This document shows positions 1 to 10,900 of a DNA stretch of 64,000 nucleotides, one piece after another. The notes below the pieces were generated by a model, which was not told the origin of the DNA, did no database searches, and worked only from the letters and a program-made list of their open reading frames with translations. The number at the start of each line of letters is the position of its first letter. The first letter of the stretch is position 1. Origin of the DNA: Candidatus Omnitrophota bacterium (GTDB lineage: Bacteria > Omnitrophota > Gorgyraeia > Zapsychrales > Zapsychraceae); the NCBI GenBank assembly GCA_020429915.1, contig JAGQKV010000021.1, forward strand, positions 1 through 64,000, given 5' to 3'. Made by a program: the position numbers and the translations under genes.

Positions 1-929
<929 letters not shown>

Positions 930-944
930 CTAAAAATAACGTTT

Positions 945-996
945 ATGGTGTCATCCCTCAAGGGATGGCACCATAGGCGATATCGTCAAGCGATAT
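945..996 (+). other. 23S-5S spacer hairpins
   Basis: Two adjacent inverted repeats lie just after 23S. The first (945-957 with 962-974, loop TCAA) has 13 pairs including one G-T. The second (980-985 with 991-996) has 6 pairs. There is no T-run, so they look like processing stems in the rRNA precursor rather than a terminator. The rest of the spacer, 997-1110, shows nothing recognisable; no tRNA is present between 23S and 5S. Confidence 0.5.
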
Positions 997-1110
997 AAAA
1001 GGATAGAATTTAGGAATACACTATGGACGGACTTGTGGTCCGCGTTTCGCATAATTGTTAAAATTTACGCCGGTTTACGGACCGGTCCCGTGTATCACGG
1101 ACATCGATTT

Positions 1111-1225
1111 CCGGTGATTATACTGCAGGGGCAACACCCGTTCCCATTCCGAATACGGAAGTTAAGCCCTGTGAGGTCGATGGTACTGCAGTCGCAAGGC
1201 TGTGGGAGAGTAGAAAGTTGCCGGT
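1111..1225 (+). rRNA. 5S rRNA
   Basis: The segment contains the diagnostic 5S core GGGGCAACACCCGTTCCC, then CCGAATACGGAAGTTAAGCCC and a loop E/helix IV region reading GATGGTACTGCAGTC and GGGAGAGTAG. The ends were set by helix I: CCGGTGA at 1111-1117 pairs with the TTGCCGG ending at 1224. Length is about 115 nt. It lies 180 bp after 23S and is followed by a strong intrinsic terminator that closes the rRNA operon. Confidence 0.95.
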
Positions 1226-1233
1226 TTTATTTA

Positions 1234-1268
1234 AAGGGCTCCAAATTAAAATTTGGAGCCCTTTTTCT
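1234..1268 (+). terminator. Intrinsic terminator of the rRNA operon
   Basis: A 14-bp perfect stem (1234-1247 with 1251-1264) starting AAAGGGCTCC, with a very short loop, runs straight into TTTTTCT. It lies 9 nt past the 5S gene. The next 130 bp, to the 3' end of the minus-strand gene at 1400, hold nothing else I can identify. Confidence 0.9.
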
Positions 1269-1399
1269 ATATAGAGTTGAAAGCCGTTCGTCAGCCGGAA
1301 GCGTTTGATGACGGAGATGTCTTGATCTGCACGGGCGGGCCCCATCGCAAAGGCCTATTTTAAGGGCGCGCGCTTGTCACTATGGGGTTTCCCTGATCC

Positions 1400-2920
1400 C
1401 TAGAGAAAAACGATCACATTTATAATTTGCACGCATATGAGCAGACAAAGACTGGATAGCGTGGCTACCGAGATTCTCTTCGGGATACCCAGACGGCCGA
1501 AGTCAATCGTATACGTTTGCAACCAGCCTAGGAAATACGCGGCAAACAAAAAGAGGAAGGGGATTTTAATATAATAATACATGATATCCATGTACGTTAT
1601 GGCATGCGCCAGGCAAAAGCAACAATAGAGGAGTATGGGAACCAACAGCCCTTGATCTCTTTGAAAAAAAGCGACACATATCCCGATAAATCCCAGGATG
1701 TGCAGCAAGACAATAAGCCCGTAGAATGCGTTGGCGGCGACCGGGGAATAGAAATCCTGGGGCGTATTCAAGACTAACCATTGAAAAATGTTATTCGGAG
1801 GAGGGTTTTCCTGGACACGTTGAAATAGTTTGATGAAGACCGAATTGATATCCGAATTAAAAGTGACCACATTTTGCGCTACATTCTTCCAAAATACATC
1901 AGGTTGTTTGCGCAAGTTCAAGAAGGCCTCTTTTTGAAACTCCTGTTCAACCCTGAGGCAATTGCGGATGTGGTTTTGGGCATTGTAGGGAGTGTCGGGA
2001 AAAACACGCTGATAAACTTTCATACCTTCGCCATACCACAGGTTCCACCAATTGTAGTAATTCGCCGCGGGTTTCGTTTGAGGAGAGGTGGCGGCCCACA
2101 GAGCGATGCCGCTTTGCGCATTCACCGGGATAAATTGTTGAGTTTTCACATAATTCCGGGCCGTATAGGGGCTGATGACGACACCCATGCCCAGGCAAAA
2201 GATTAACAAGGAGCCAATCGCTCGCTTAAAGGAACGGCCGTAACGGATGAAATAGAGGATAAAGACAAAGAATGGCAGAATCAACGTCAGAGGACGGACG
2301 AGCGTTGTCAATCCCCACAGACATCCGGTTAAAAACTCTTTGAATGGCCTCCGGTCCTGGCCCGTGACGGCTAATGTCAGCGCATAACCGGACAATACGA
2401 CACAGAAAATATGCAGTGTCGCATAGTGCATTAGTCCGGTATAGATGATGCTGTAGGGATTCAGGCCGAAGCTGAGCGCAATAAGGAAGGCGGTCCACAG
2501 GCAGGTAAAGCGTGATATCCACAAAAATAGAAGTACGGCCGTACAGCTCAGCAAGAGGGCGTGCGCTATACAGATTTGACTGCCCACATAGGTAAGGTAC
2601 TCGAAAGCTTGCGACTCCGTCGAGAATCGGAGTTGATCACGCGGACTGATACCGCTTACCCGCAGTACAGCGGCCACAAAGTAGATGTAACCGGGCGGTC
2701 TGAAGACGAAGGCATCCACTGCACTGTCTTCATAGATCGATCCCGTAGTGTGGAGCCTGTAGGCGACCTTAACGTATTCTTCGGTCATTCCCTGCAAGAA
2801 TCCCAATTGCTCCTTGCCAAGAATAGAACAAACGCAGAACGATAATACGAGGAAGAATATCAACAGACTGGCATGGACGTGGACCTTTGAGAATATGGAT
2901 TGCGTAAACCGGTCACCCAT
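1400..2920 (-). CDS. GT-C-type membrane glycosyltransferase (PMT/GT39-like)
   Basis: Polytopic inner-membrane protein of about 506 aa with an N-terminal membrane segment, a hydrophilic first loop and roughly ten further hydrophobic segments. Features typical of lipid-linked-sugar GT-C enzymes are visible: a first periplasmic loop rich in charged residues (EEYVKVAYRL), FRPPGY, a TLVRP segment at the start of a helix and SPYTARNY after a later helix. It probably transfers a polyprenyl-linked sugar at the outer face of the inner membrane; the acceptor is unknown. The longest frame begins at 2947, but I prefer the ATG at 2920. A TATAAT box lies 6 nt before it and no Shine-Dalgarno precedes either start, so the mRNA is probably leaderless. 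Family assignment is by overall pattern, not by a specific motif match. Confidence 0.7.
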   Translation of the reverse strand: MGDRFTQSIFSKVHVHASLLIFFLVLSFCVCSILGKEQLGFLQGMTEEYVKVAYRLHTTGSIYEDSAVDAFVFRPPGYIYFVAAVLRVSGISPRDQLRFSTESQAFEYLTYVGSQICIAHALLLSCTAVLLFLWISRFTCLWTAFLIALSFGLNPYSIIYTGLMHYATLHIFCVVLSGYALTLAVTGQDRRPFKEFLTGCLWGLTTLVRPLTLILPFFVFILYFIRYGRSFKRAIGSLLIFCLGMGVVISPYTARNYVKTQQFIPVNAQSGIALWAATSPQTKPAANYYNWWNLWYGEGMKVYQRVFPDTPYNAQNHIRNCLRVEQEFQKEAFLNLRKQPDVFWKNVAQNVVTFNSDINSVFIKLFQRVQENPPPNNIFQWLVLNTPQDFYSPVAANAFYGLIVLLHILGFIGICVAFFQRDQGLLVPILLYCCFCLAHAITYMDIMYYYIKIPFLFLFAAYFLGWLQTYTIDFGRLGIPKRISVATLSSLCLLICVQIINVIVFL

Positions 2921-2926
2921 GTGGAA

Positions 2927-2932
2927 ATTATA
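2927..2932 (-). promoter_or_regulatory. -10 box of the glycosyltransferase gene
   Basis: Read on the minus strand this is a perfect TATAAT, with 6 nt to the ATG at 2920. A -35 candidate is weak (TACAAA or TGTACA, 16-18 nt upstream). The spacing predicts a transcript starting at or next to the A of the ATG. Confidence 0.5.
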
Positions 2933-3007
2933 TATCAGAATCAGCATGTTTGTACAGGCGTAATGGGGGCAAGATCGGCCGCTCCATCGATCGTCAAGAC
3001 AGGTGGA

Positions 3008-3036
3008 TTGAGCGTTATTCTCCGTTGTGCTACAAT
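3008..3036 (+). promoter_or_regulatory. Sigma-70-like promoter, leaderless spacing
   Basis: TTGAGC (3008-3013), 17-nt spacer, TACAAT (3031-3036). The ATG at 3043 lies 6 nt past the -10 box and there is no ribosome-binding site, so the start of transcription should coincide with the start codon. Confidence 0.6.
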
Positions 3037-3042
3037 AGCGGC

Positions 3043-4677
3043 ATGAAGATACCCTCTGAATGCGCGGTTTGCCTTGTATTTGCCTTTCTCTTTCAGTCTA
3101 TTGTCTCCGCCGAAGATCTTTCCCGCCATCACCCTGCCAAAGATCATCACCTTGTCAACTGGATCCAATCGCAAAAAAGTCGCGTCACCGGCTTTCCGCT
3201 GAGCTTTGGGATGGCCGATAATCAGCGTGAGGATGTGCTGCAACGGATGGGAAATTCCGACTCCGTAACGGGCATTATCGAACGCATCATCGTGGAGGAA
3301 GGCACATCGGTTTACGACACAGCCGTATGGCAAATCGCCTTGGCGGCCCTGGGTGGGGAGGAAAACATCCGGGCGGCATCGGTGCCTATCGAGACGTATT
3401 GGCGCGGCAGCCTGCGGCATCTGCACAACATCCGGGCCGGACGAGGCGGCGGGCAGACTTTTATTTACGACCGTGATCAACCCGACGCGATATCGTCGGA
3501 CCTGACCGATCTGGGCCGGCGCGGCTTTGTTTTCCGTATCATCAACGCCCACGGCAAATACCTGGCGGCGGATCCGCTTGATGGAAAGCACCGGTTCAGC
3601 GGCTTTCCCAATTGGCCTGACATTCACTGGGAGGACTGGAAACCGATTGCGGGAGAAAACGCGTGGGTCGTCATCGCAGCGATGCAGATTTACCATCACA
3701 AATACTTCGATTACGAAACCGGTCAGTACCGGCATGCCGCGGAGCCCGTCGAACTGGCCCTGGCCAAGGAAATAGCCCGGGCCGCCATACATTTGCAGGC
3801 CAATAACGGGGCTGTCCGTATGGCACCCATCGGCACCTATTTTTTCTCCCTGGATGAAATATCCGGCGGGACGGCCCGTGAAGTGGCGGCCGAGCTTGAC
3901 GAGAAGGCCATGGCATCCAAAGAAAGTTATGAGCGGCTTGTTCGGGAGTGGGGGGAAGAAAGGACCATACTTCAGTCCGAACATACAACCTGGTATTACG
4001 ATGAGATCTCCACAGAAAACAATCTCTCCTGGTTTACGGCGTTCAAACTGCTGTATGAAGTTACCGAAGATCCGGAATACCGCTTGGCCATGTTGCGCAT
4101 TGAACGTTACTTAAAATCCGTTTGGAACGCGGACGAACACTATTTTTATCAAGGGGCGCACTTCACCGACGGATTTTGGCAGCCCAACAGCGAACACTTC
4201 GCTACGGATGTACAGACCTGGGCCATCTGCAAACTGGGTCCCGAGCGGCTCGATGAATGGTTCGGTGAGGGGGCAGCCTTCCGCATTTGGCAGACGACCA
4301 AGGAATTCGCCGGCGTCTTTGATGATGGCCGGCGTCTACAGGGGGTCGGTTACACGCGTGAAAAAAACCGCTTATCCGTCGAATGGACCGTGGGGGCGAT
4401 ATATGCGATGGATGAGCTCGCCAAGTATTATGAGGATTCACATCCCGAGTGGAGCCGGTCGGCCCTGCAGGAGGCCAAACTCATGCGCCGCGGAATTGAA
4501 ACCTACCGCCAACAGGTGAGTGAGACCCGTAGCGCCTATTCCTATTCCTCACGCCGCGGTTGGATACCATTCGGTTGGTTTTCCCACGATAAGGAGGTGT
4601 TGAGCCTGGTCTCATCCTGTTGGGTCCTGCTTCATGACAAGGGATTCAATCCTTTTCGCCTGATGAGGAATAAATAA
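3043..4677 (+). CDS. Secreted protein of unknown function, possible alpha/alpha-barrel fold
   Basis: About 544 aa. I chose the ATG at 3043 over an in-frame start at 2950. It begins a clear signal peptide (MKIPSECAVCLVFAFLFQS, cleavage near VSA-ED) and sits 6 nt after a good -10 box. The mature protein is soluble, rich in Trp and Tyr, and shows repeated amphipathic helices with motifs such as WEDWKPIAGENAWVV, NNLSWFTAFKLLYEVT, HFATDVQTWA and SVEWTVGAIYAMDEL. This layout recalls alpha/alpha-toroid sugar-active enzymes (six-hairpin glycosidase types), but no catalytic signature can be named. It would act outside the cytoplasm. It is divergent from the glycosyltransferase and precedes the NRPS promoter. 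Function unknown; the glycosidase-like reading is a guess from fold pattern. Confidence 0.7.
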   Translation: MKIPSECAVCLVFAFLFQSIVSAEDLSRHHPAKDHHLVNWIQSQKSRVTGFPLSFGMADNQREDVLQRMGNSDSVTGIIERIIVEEGTSVYDTAVWQIALAALGGEENIRAASVPIETYWRGSLRHLHNIRAGRGGGQTFIYDRDQPDAISSDLTDLGRRGFVFRIINAHGKYLAADPLDGKHRFSGFPNWPDIHWEDWKPIAGENAWVVIAAMQIYHHKYFDYETGQYRHAAEPVELALAKEIARAAIHLQANNGAVRMAPIGTYFFSLDEISGGTAREVAAELDEKAMASKESYERLVREWGEERTILQSEHTTWYYDEISTENNLSWFTAFKLLYEVTEDPEYRLAMLRIERYLKSVWNADEHYFYQGAHFTDGFWQPNSEHFATDVQTWAICKLGPERLDEWFGEGAAFRIWQTTKEFAGVFDDGRRLQGVGYTREKNRLSVEWTVGAIYAMDELAKYYEDSHPEWSRSALQEAKLMRRGIETYRQQVSETRSAYSYSSRRGWIPFGWFSHDKEVLSLVSSCWVLLHDKGFNPFRLMRNK

Positions 4678-4790
4678 TTTGTCTCCAATTTATGACTTAT
4701 TTGCCTTATGTGCCGCGGTCAATTTCTGCCCGCCTTGTGAAATCTCGGAATAATCCGTATAACCCGAGAAAGGGAAAACTTGCGAATTTT

Positions 4791-4821
4791 GTCCTTATGT
4801 GTCCCCCTGTGTCATATTGAC
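4791..4821 (+). promoter_or_regulatory. Shared 31-bp upstream element, NRPS copy
   Basis: The 31-bp segment starts GTCCT and ends TGTCATATTGAC. It is 26/31 identical, without gaps, to 44918-44948 upstream of the second OmcB-like gene. The 12-bp right end is identical in both and overlaps the -35 hexamer, so this is a candidate activator or repressor site. The rest of the 231-bp gap before the NRPS gene shows the promoter and a TTG start context but no other gene. Confidence 0.55.
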
Positions 4822-4845
4822 AAAGATCTTTCAATCTGCGATAGT
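4817..4845 (+). promoter_or_regulatory. NRPS operon promoter
   Basis: Perfect TTGACA at 4817-4822, a 17-nt spacer and GATAGT at 4840-4845. TAGTAT at 4842 is an alternative at 19 nt. The predicted leader is about 55 nt and contains the purine-rich GGGGGAAC just before the TTG start at 4909. Confidence 0.55.
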
Positions 4846-4908
4846 ATGCTCTGCGAAATATTAGTATCTTTAATTATTAATGCTCATTAATTTTTTGGGG
4901 GAACACCA

Positions 4909-7900
4909 TTGGACGGGCCACGGCACTCGGAGTGCCTCCACGAGCTCATCGATTCGGTTGCGGCCATAGAGCTTGATGCAATCGCGATAGAGTTCGACAA
5001 CGAAACCGTCACTTACAAAGAACTGAACAACAAAGCGGGACGACTGGCGAAATACCTACATTCGCTCGGTGCCGGTCCCGATGTTCTGGTAGGTGTGTGT
5101 GTTGAGCGCTCCATAGATCTTATTGTTACTTTATTGGCGGTTCTGAAATCCGGGGCGGCCTATGTTCCGTTGGATCCGCATTATCCCGCGGACCGTATCC
5201 AAACGATTCTTTCCGACGCGTCCGCGTCGATTTATATCACCCAATCCACACTTTCTTGTCCACAACTCCCTCCGGAGTGCGTCAAGGTATTGATCGACAA
5301 CGACGATATCTTCGGTGACGTCGAATATGCATGTCCGTATGTCCGGCCGCATCATCTGGCTTATGTCATTTATACATCAGGATCTACCGGTAAGCCCAAG
5401 GGCGTGCAGATTGAACACAGAAGCGTGGTTAATTTCCTGCGCTCCATGCAGGACGAGCCCGGTTTGTCCGCGGGTGACATCGTGCTGGCGGCAACGACGA
5501 TTTCGTTCGATATATCCGTCCTGGAAATATTTCTGCCGCTTATCACCGGCGCCCGTATTCATTTGGTGGACAGGGCCACGGCAGTGGACGGCCAAAAACT
5601 CATTTCGCACGTCGACCGCGTTTCACTAATGCAGGCCACGCCGGCGACTTGGCGTCTGCTGTTGGCGGCGGGCTGGTCGGGTAAGGCGGATTTGCGTATC
5701 CTGTGCGGCGGCGAGGCCATGTCCGTCGATTTGGCCCGTCAGCTCAAAACGCGTTGCCGCACGGTGTGGAACATGTACGGTCCCACCGAAACCACGGTGT
5801 GGTCAAGCCTCTACCGTATTCCCGAGAATCCCCAGGATATCTCGCGAACCGTTCCTATCGGAAGACCTATCGCTAATACGAGATTGTTTGTTCTGGATGA
5901 TGCCGGCCGCGAGGTTTCCGCCGGCGAAACAGGAGAGCTGTATATCGGGGGGGAGGGCCTGGCGCGCGGTTATGTGAACCGTCCGGAATTGACCGCAGAA
6001 AAGTTTGTTGAAAACGATCACGGCCGGCTCTACCGGACAGGAGATTTGGCCCGGTTCAGCGAGGAAGGCCATTTGGAATATTTAGGACGGACCGATCATC
6101 AGGTCAAGGTTCGTGGATTCCGGATTGAGCTCGGCGAGATCGAAGCCGTACTCATGGATCATACGGCCGTGCAGACGGCCGCGGTTACCGTCAGGGAGAC
6201 TTCTAACGGGGACAAGTCACTGGCCGCGTATGTCGTCTGCTCGATTGAAATCTCCCCGGCCGCGTTGCGGACGCATCTGGGCGCGCACCTGCCCGAATAT
6301 ATGATACCGAATAACTTTGTTTTCCTCTCTGCCTTACCGCTGACGCCCAACGGCAAGGTCGACCGTCGCGCCCTGCCCGATCCCGACGGAGCGCGGCCCG
6401 ATCTCACCACGCCGTATCGGTCGCCCGAGAACGACCTAGAACGTCAACTCAGTGACATTTGGGCCGCTGTATTGGGCCTCGCGACGGTGGGTATTGACGA
6501 TAATTTCTTTGAGCTCGGCGGTCATTCGCTGCAGGCGACCGCCATTCTCGCGCGTATTAAAGAGGCTTGTGAGAACGTCATATCTTGTCAGGAATTCTTT
6601 GACGCTCCGACCGTCGCACGGCAGGCCGCCTTGTTAGCTTCTACGGATAACGACCGGCCGGCGCCACGTCCGGCTCTCGTTAAACGGGAGATGACCGGGC
6701 GGATTAAATTATCCTACGCCCAGCAACGGTTGTGGTATCTCGATCAGTTTGAGGGGGGGACGACATCCTACAACATGATCGAAGCGGTTCGGTTGCGGGG
6801 CTCTTTGGATACGGGGCGACTCACACGCGCGTTCTCAGAGATTATCCGGCGTCACGCCATACTGCGGACCACTTATTCCCAGGATAACGGGGTCCCGTAC
6901 CAGAACGTGCGTCCGAACGTGACCTTCGCTGAGCAACAAAAAGACCTGTCCGCTCTTCCGGAAGACCGTCGCCGGGAGGAACTGATCACCCTCGCCAGGC
7001 AAGAGGCCCGTCATCATTTTGATCTGCAGCATGATCTGCTGTTGCGCGCTTGGTTGGTCAAGATGACCGAAGACGAACATGTGCTGTTGATCAATTGTGA
7101 TCACATCGTGGCTGATGAGTGGTCGCTGGATATTCTTCACCGTGAACTTTCCGCGGCCTATGCCGGGTTGGGGCAGGATGCGCGAATTTACCGGGATCCC
7201 TTATCCGTGCAGTACGCGGATTATGCGGCTTGGGAACGTGAATATCTCACTGACGCTGTCGTGGATGAAAAGCTCACATACTGGCGGCAGCAATTGAAGG
7301 ATGTCCCGGCGGTGCTGGAGCTTCCCGTGGATTTCGAGACTTGTGAGGGGCCCCGTACGCGTGGGGGCCATATCCACTTCAGTCTACCGGAGGACGTATC
7401 CCGCCGGCTGCAAGCATTCTCCGCCCGCCATGAAGTCACGTTATTTATGACGCTCTTCACCGCGTGGGCCACGTTGATATCACGTTTCAGCGAGCGTGAC
7501 GATGTCGTCATTGCCACCACGATGGCGAATCGGGATTTGCCGGAGGTGGCGCAGATGATCGGATTCTTTGTGAACGTTCTGCCTTTACGCCTGAGACTGA
7601 ACGGTGATCCGCGCCTCGCCGACGTGCTCGCCCGGGTCAAGCAGGTCGCTACGGAGGCCTTCGCCTATCAAGACCTGCCGCTTGACCTGCTAATTGAAAA
7701 GTTGCATCTGTGGCGCGGCGATATGGACCATCTGCCCCTGAGTCAGGTGGCCTTCAACTTCTTCGGGCACGCCGCGGAACCGTTCGGGTTGGCGGGACTT
7801 CAGGCCGAGCCGTTGGCTCTGGATGTCCAAGTGTCGACCACGGACCTGGCCATGCTGGTGCGGGAACGAAACGGCAGCCTCGGGATCGAGATACAATACT

Positions 7901-10900
7901 GCGCCGGGCTTTTCAAACCGGAAACCATCGAGCGGCTGGCGGCCCGGTTCAGGGATGTGATCCACGCGATGTTGTCCGTTGAAGACGCGACCGTGACCGA
8001 TATTTGCGTGACGGCCGGTATCGACGATCCGGGACGCGCCGTCGACCAGGGCGATGATTACTTTCACCGGTATCTGGACCGGACCAATCTCACCGGCAAT
8101 CAGCTGTTGGTGTGGCTCGGCCAGAAGCTCGATCCCGCTGATCCCATTTACAACAGTGTGATCACCTACACCCTTACAGAACGTATCGATCCCGATCTTT
8201 TTCAAAATGCCTTTCAACGGGTCGTCGACTGCCGCGACAGCCTGCGGACCACGATCGTAGATGAAGGCGGTATACCGCGACAGGTGGTGCGCGACCGACT
8301 TGTGTACACGGTGATTCAGGAGGACTTTTCCCGACAATCCGATCCGCAGGAGGCCGCCCGTATCTGGATCGAAAGCAACAGCCGCACCGCGTACCCGCTC
8401 AACGGCGGCCTGTTCACTTGCGCCTTACTCAAACTCGGCGCAGAGCATTTTATCTGGTATATGGGACAACACCACATTATTACCGACGGTTGGTCACAGT
8501 CACTGATCTATCACGACCTGTCGGGATTTTACCGGGAGGCCGCAGGCGACGTCCCGCTCACGGACGGAATACGAGGCACCTTCGGTAATTTTATCCGCAG
8601 CGAACGCGAGTTGCGTCAATCCGCACGGTATGCCAAGGCCAGGGCCTATTGGGAAAACGAACTGGCCCGGGACCCGGAGCCGCTGCGTTTTTACGGACAG
8701 CGCCCGCAGAAAGAGTCGACCCTGGTGCGGCGCCTGTCATTGAATCTGGGATCCGAGTTGACCGCCACCGTCATTGCGGCGGCGCGTGCGGCCAGTCCCG
8801 GTTCCAAATCGCTGGAGGCCGCCAAATTCAATGTCTTCCTGACGCTGTACGCGCTTTTTATCGCACACGTCAGCGGACAGCGGGAATTCCGGATCGGGAT
8901 CCCGTTGCACAACCGGCGAGCGCCGGAGTTCAAGGGCGTCACCGGCCTGCTGATGCAGGTCGTTCCGGTCACCGTTCGTATCGAAGATGACGATTCCCTG
9001 CAAACGCTGCTGCACAGGATCGGCCGGACAGTCTTAAAGGCCATGCAGCACGGCCAGTATGTGATGCGTAATCCCGATCACAAACCCCTGTATGACGTGG
9101 TGCTCAATTATCACATGTGGAAGGGGCCGAATTTTCATCGCCGGCCGGTCGGCGTGGAATGGGCCCATCCGGGGCACGCGCAGGAGAGCCTTTCGTTGCA
9201 GGTCCATGATTTTGAGCAGGAGATGGAAGGCAAGACCGGCGACCTCCACATTGATCTCGATTTTCACACGGACGTGTTCTCTCCCGATATGCAACGCATC
9301 GCCCTGGAGCAGTTTGTTCATCTCATCAAATTGTATACCCAAGACACGGCCCGTCCGTTGAGCAGCATTTCACTGCTGACGGACGACGACCGGACGATGC
9401 TGCTAGGCGGCGTCAATGCCACCGAGCGGGACCGTCCGGAATGTTGTTTGCAAAATTTGATTGAAGAGCAGGCCCGCCGGCGTCCGCAGTCTGTGGCCGT
9501 CGAAGAAGGAACGCTTCAACTGACCTACGCCCAACTCGACCGGCAGGCGAACCGGCTGGCGCATCTGCTGCAGAGCCGCGGCGCCGGCCCGGAGCGGCCG
9601 GTGGGAATTCTGGTGGAACGCGGCACACAGATGATTGTTGCCTTGCTGGCGGTCCTCAAGGCGGGAAGCTGCTATGTGCCGCTCGACCCCAAAAGCCCGC
9701 CGGAACGCCTTAAAGGGATTGTCGAAGAGGCGTTCACCCAACAGGGAGAGGAACCGCTGATCCTGACCCAGGAATCCCTTGCGGAGCTGCTGCCGGCCGG
9801 TGAAGGTATTGTCTTACTGGACAAAGATGCTCATGAGTGGATTGATTTTTCGCAGGACGCCCCGGCACACGACGCCGGCCCGCACAATCTGGCCTATATC
9901 ATATACACCTCCGGTTCGACGGGGATCCCGAAGGGCGTCATGATCGAGCATCGGGCTATCGTCAATTACACCCTACATTCCGTGCGGCAGTACCGGATGA
10001 CGCCGGCGGACAAAGTCTTGCAGTTTTCGTCGATCACCTTCGATGCGGCCGGTGAAGAGATTTATCCGGTACTCAGTGCCGGCGGGACGCTGGTGTTACG
10101 CGACGACGAAACCATTCGCACACCCGCGGCCTTTATCGCCAAGTGCAACCGGCATCAGGTGACCCTGTTATCGATGCCGACGACCTATTTTCATCAACTG
10201 ACCGCGACCACGGGGCCTGAAGGACCGCGTTTCGGCGCGCATCTGCGCATGGTCCTGTTCGGCGGGGAACGCGTCTTTCCGCAGGAGATCCGGCGCTGGC
10301 AGGCAGTCTACCCCAAGTCCCCGCAGTTGGTCAATACATACGGGCCGACCGAAGCCACGGTGGTGGCCACGACTTACGTTTTACCGCCCGCCGGCGAGAG
10401 TCCCGACGGAGACCGCGAGATTCCCATCGGCCAACCGGTTGATAACGCGCAAGTTTATGTGCTGAACGTCCACCGTCAACCCGTCGGAGTGGGAATCCCG
10501 GGAGAGCTCTGCATCGGAGGAACGGGACTGGCGCGCGGTTATCTCGAACGGCCACAGCTCACGGATGAGCGTTTCATTCCCAATCCGTTGCGGCCGCACA
10601 CGGATGAGAAGATTTACCGTACCGGCGACCTTGTCCGATTGCTGCCGGACGGTAACCTGGAATTTGTAGGCCGTGTCGATGATCAGGTCAAGGTGCGCGG
10701 GTACCGGATCGAACTCGGTGAAGTGGAAAGTGTCATGAAGGATCATCCGGCGGTGGCGGATTGCGCGGTTCTGGCCCTGGCCGGTGAGGGAACCGATCGC
10801 AAACTGGCGGCCTATTTCACTGTCCAGCACCTGGCGGACCAGGGGGTAGAAGATCCGCGCGCGTTTCTGAAGGAGCGGCTTCCCGAATATATGATCCCCG

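Noticed and set aside
1033..1345. Open frames on both strands across the 5S gene and terminator
   Set aside because: They overlap the 5S rRNA and its terminator and have no ribosome site or protein-like composition.
2950..3042. 31-codon N-terminal extension of the secreted protein
   Set aside because: It is highly charged, covers the promoter at 3008-3036 and would bury the signal peptide.
2941..3988. Long minus-strand frames opposite the secreted protein gene
   Set aside because: Shadow frames caused by GC-rich codons; no start signals, and the + strand has a signal peptide and promoter.
6700..7980. Reading the first C of each C-C* pair as an epimerisation domain
   Set aside because: Position after T would fit, but the motifs (SYAQQRLWYLDQ, IGFFVNVLPLR) are those of condensation domains; the E-domain SW after HHxxxD and its later motifs are missing.
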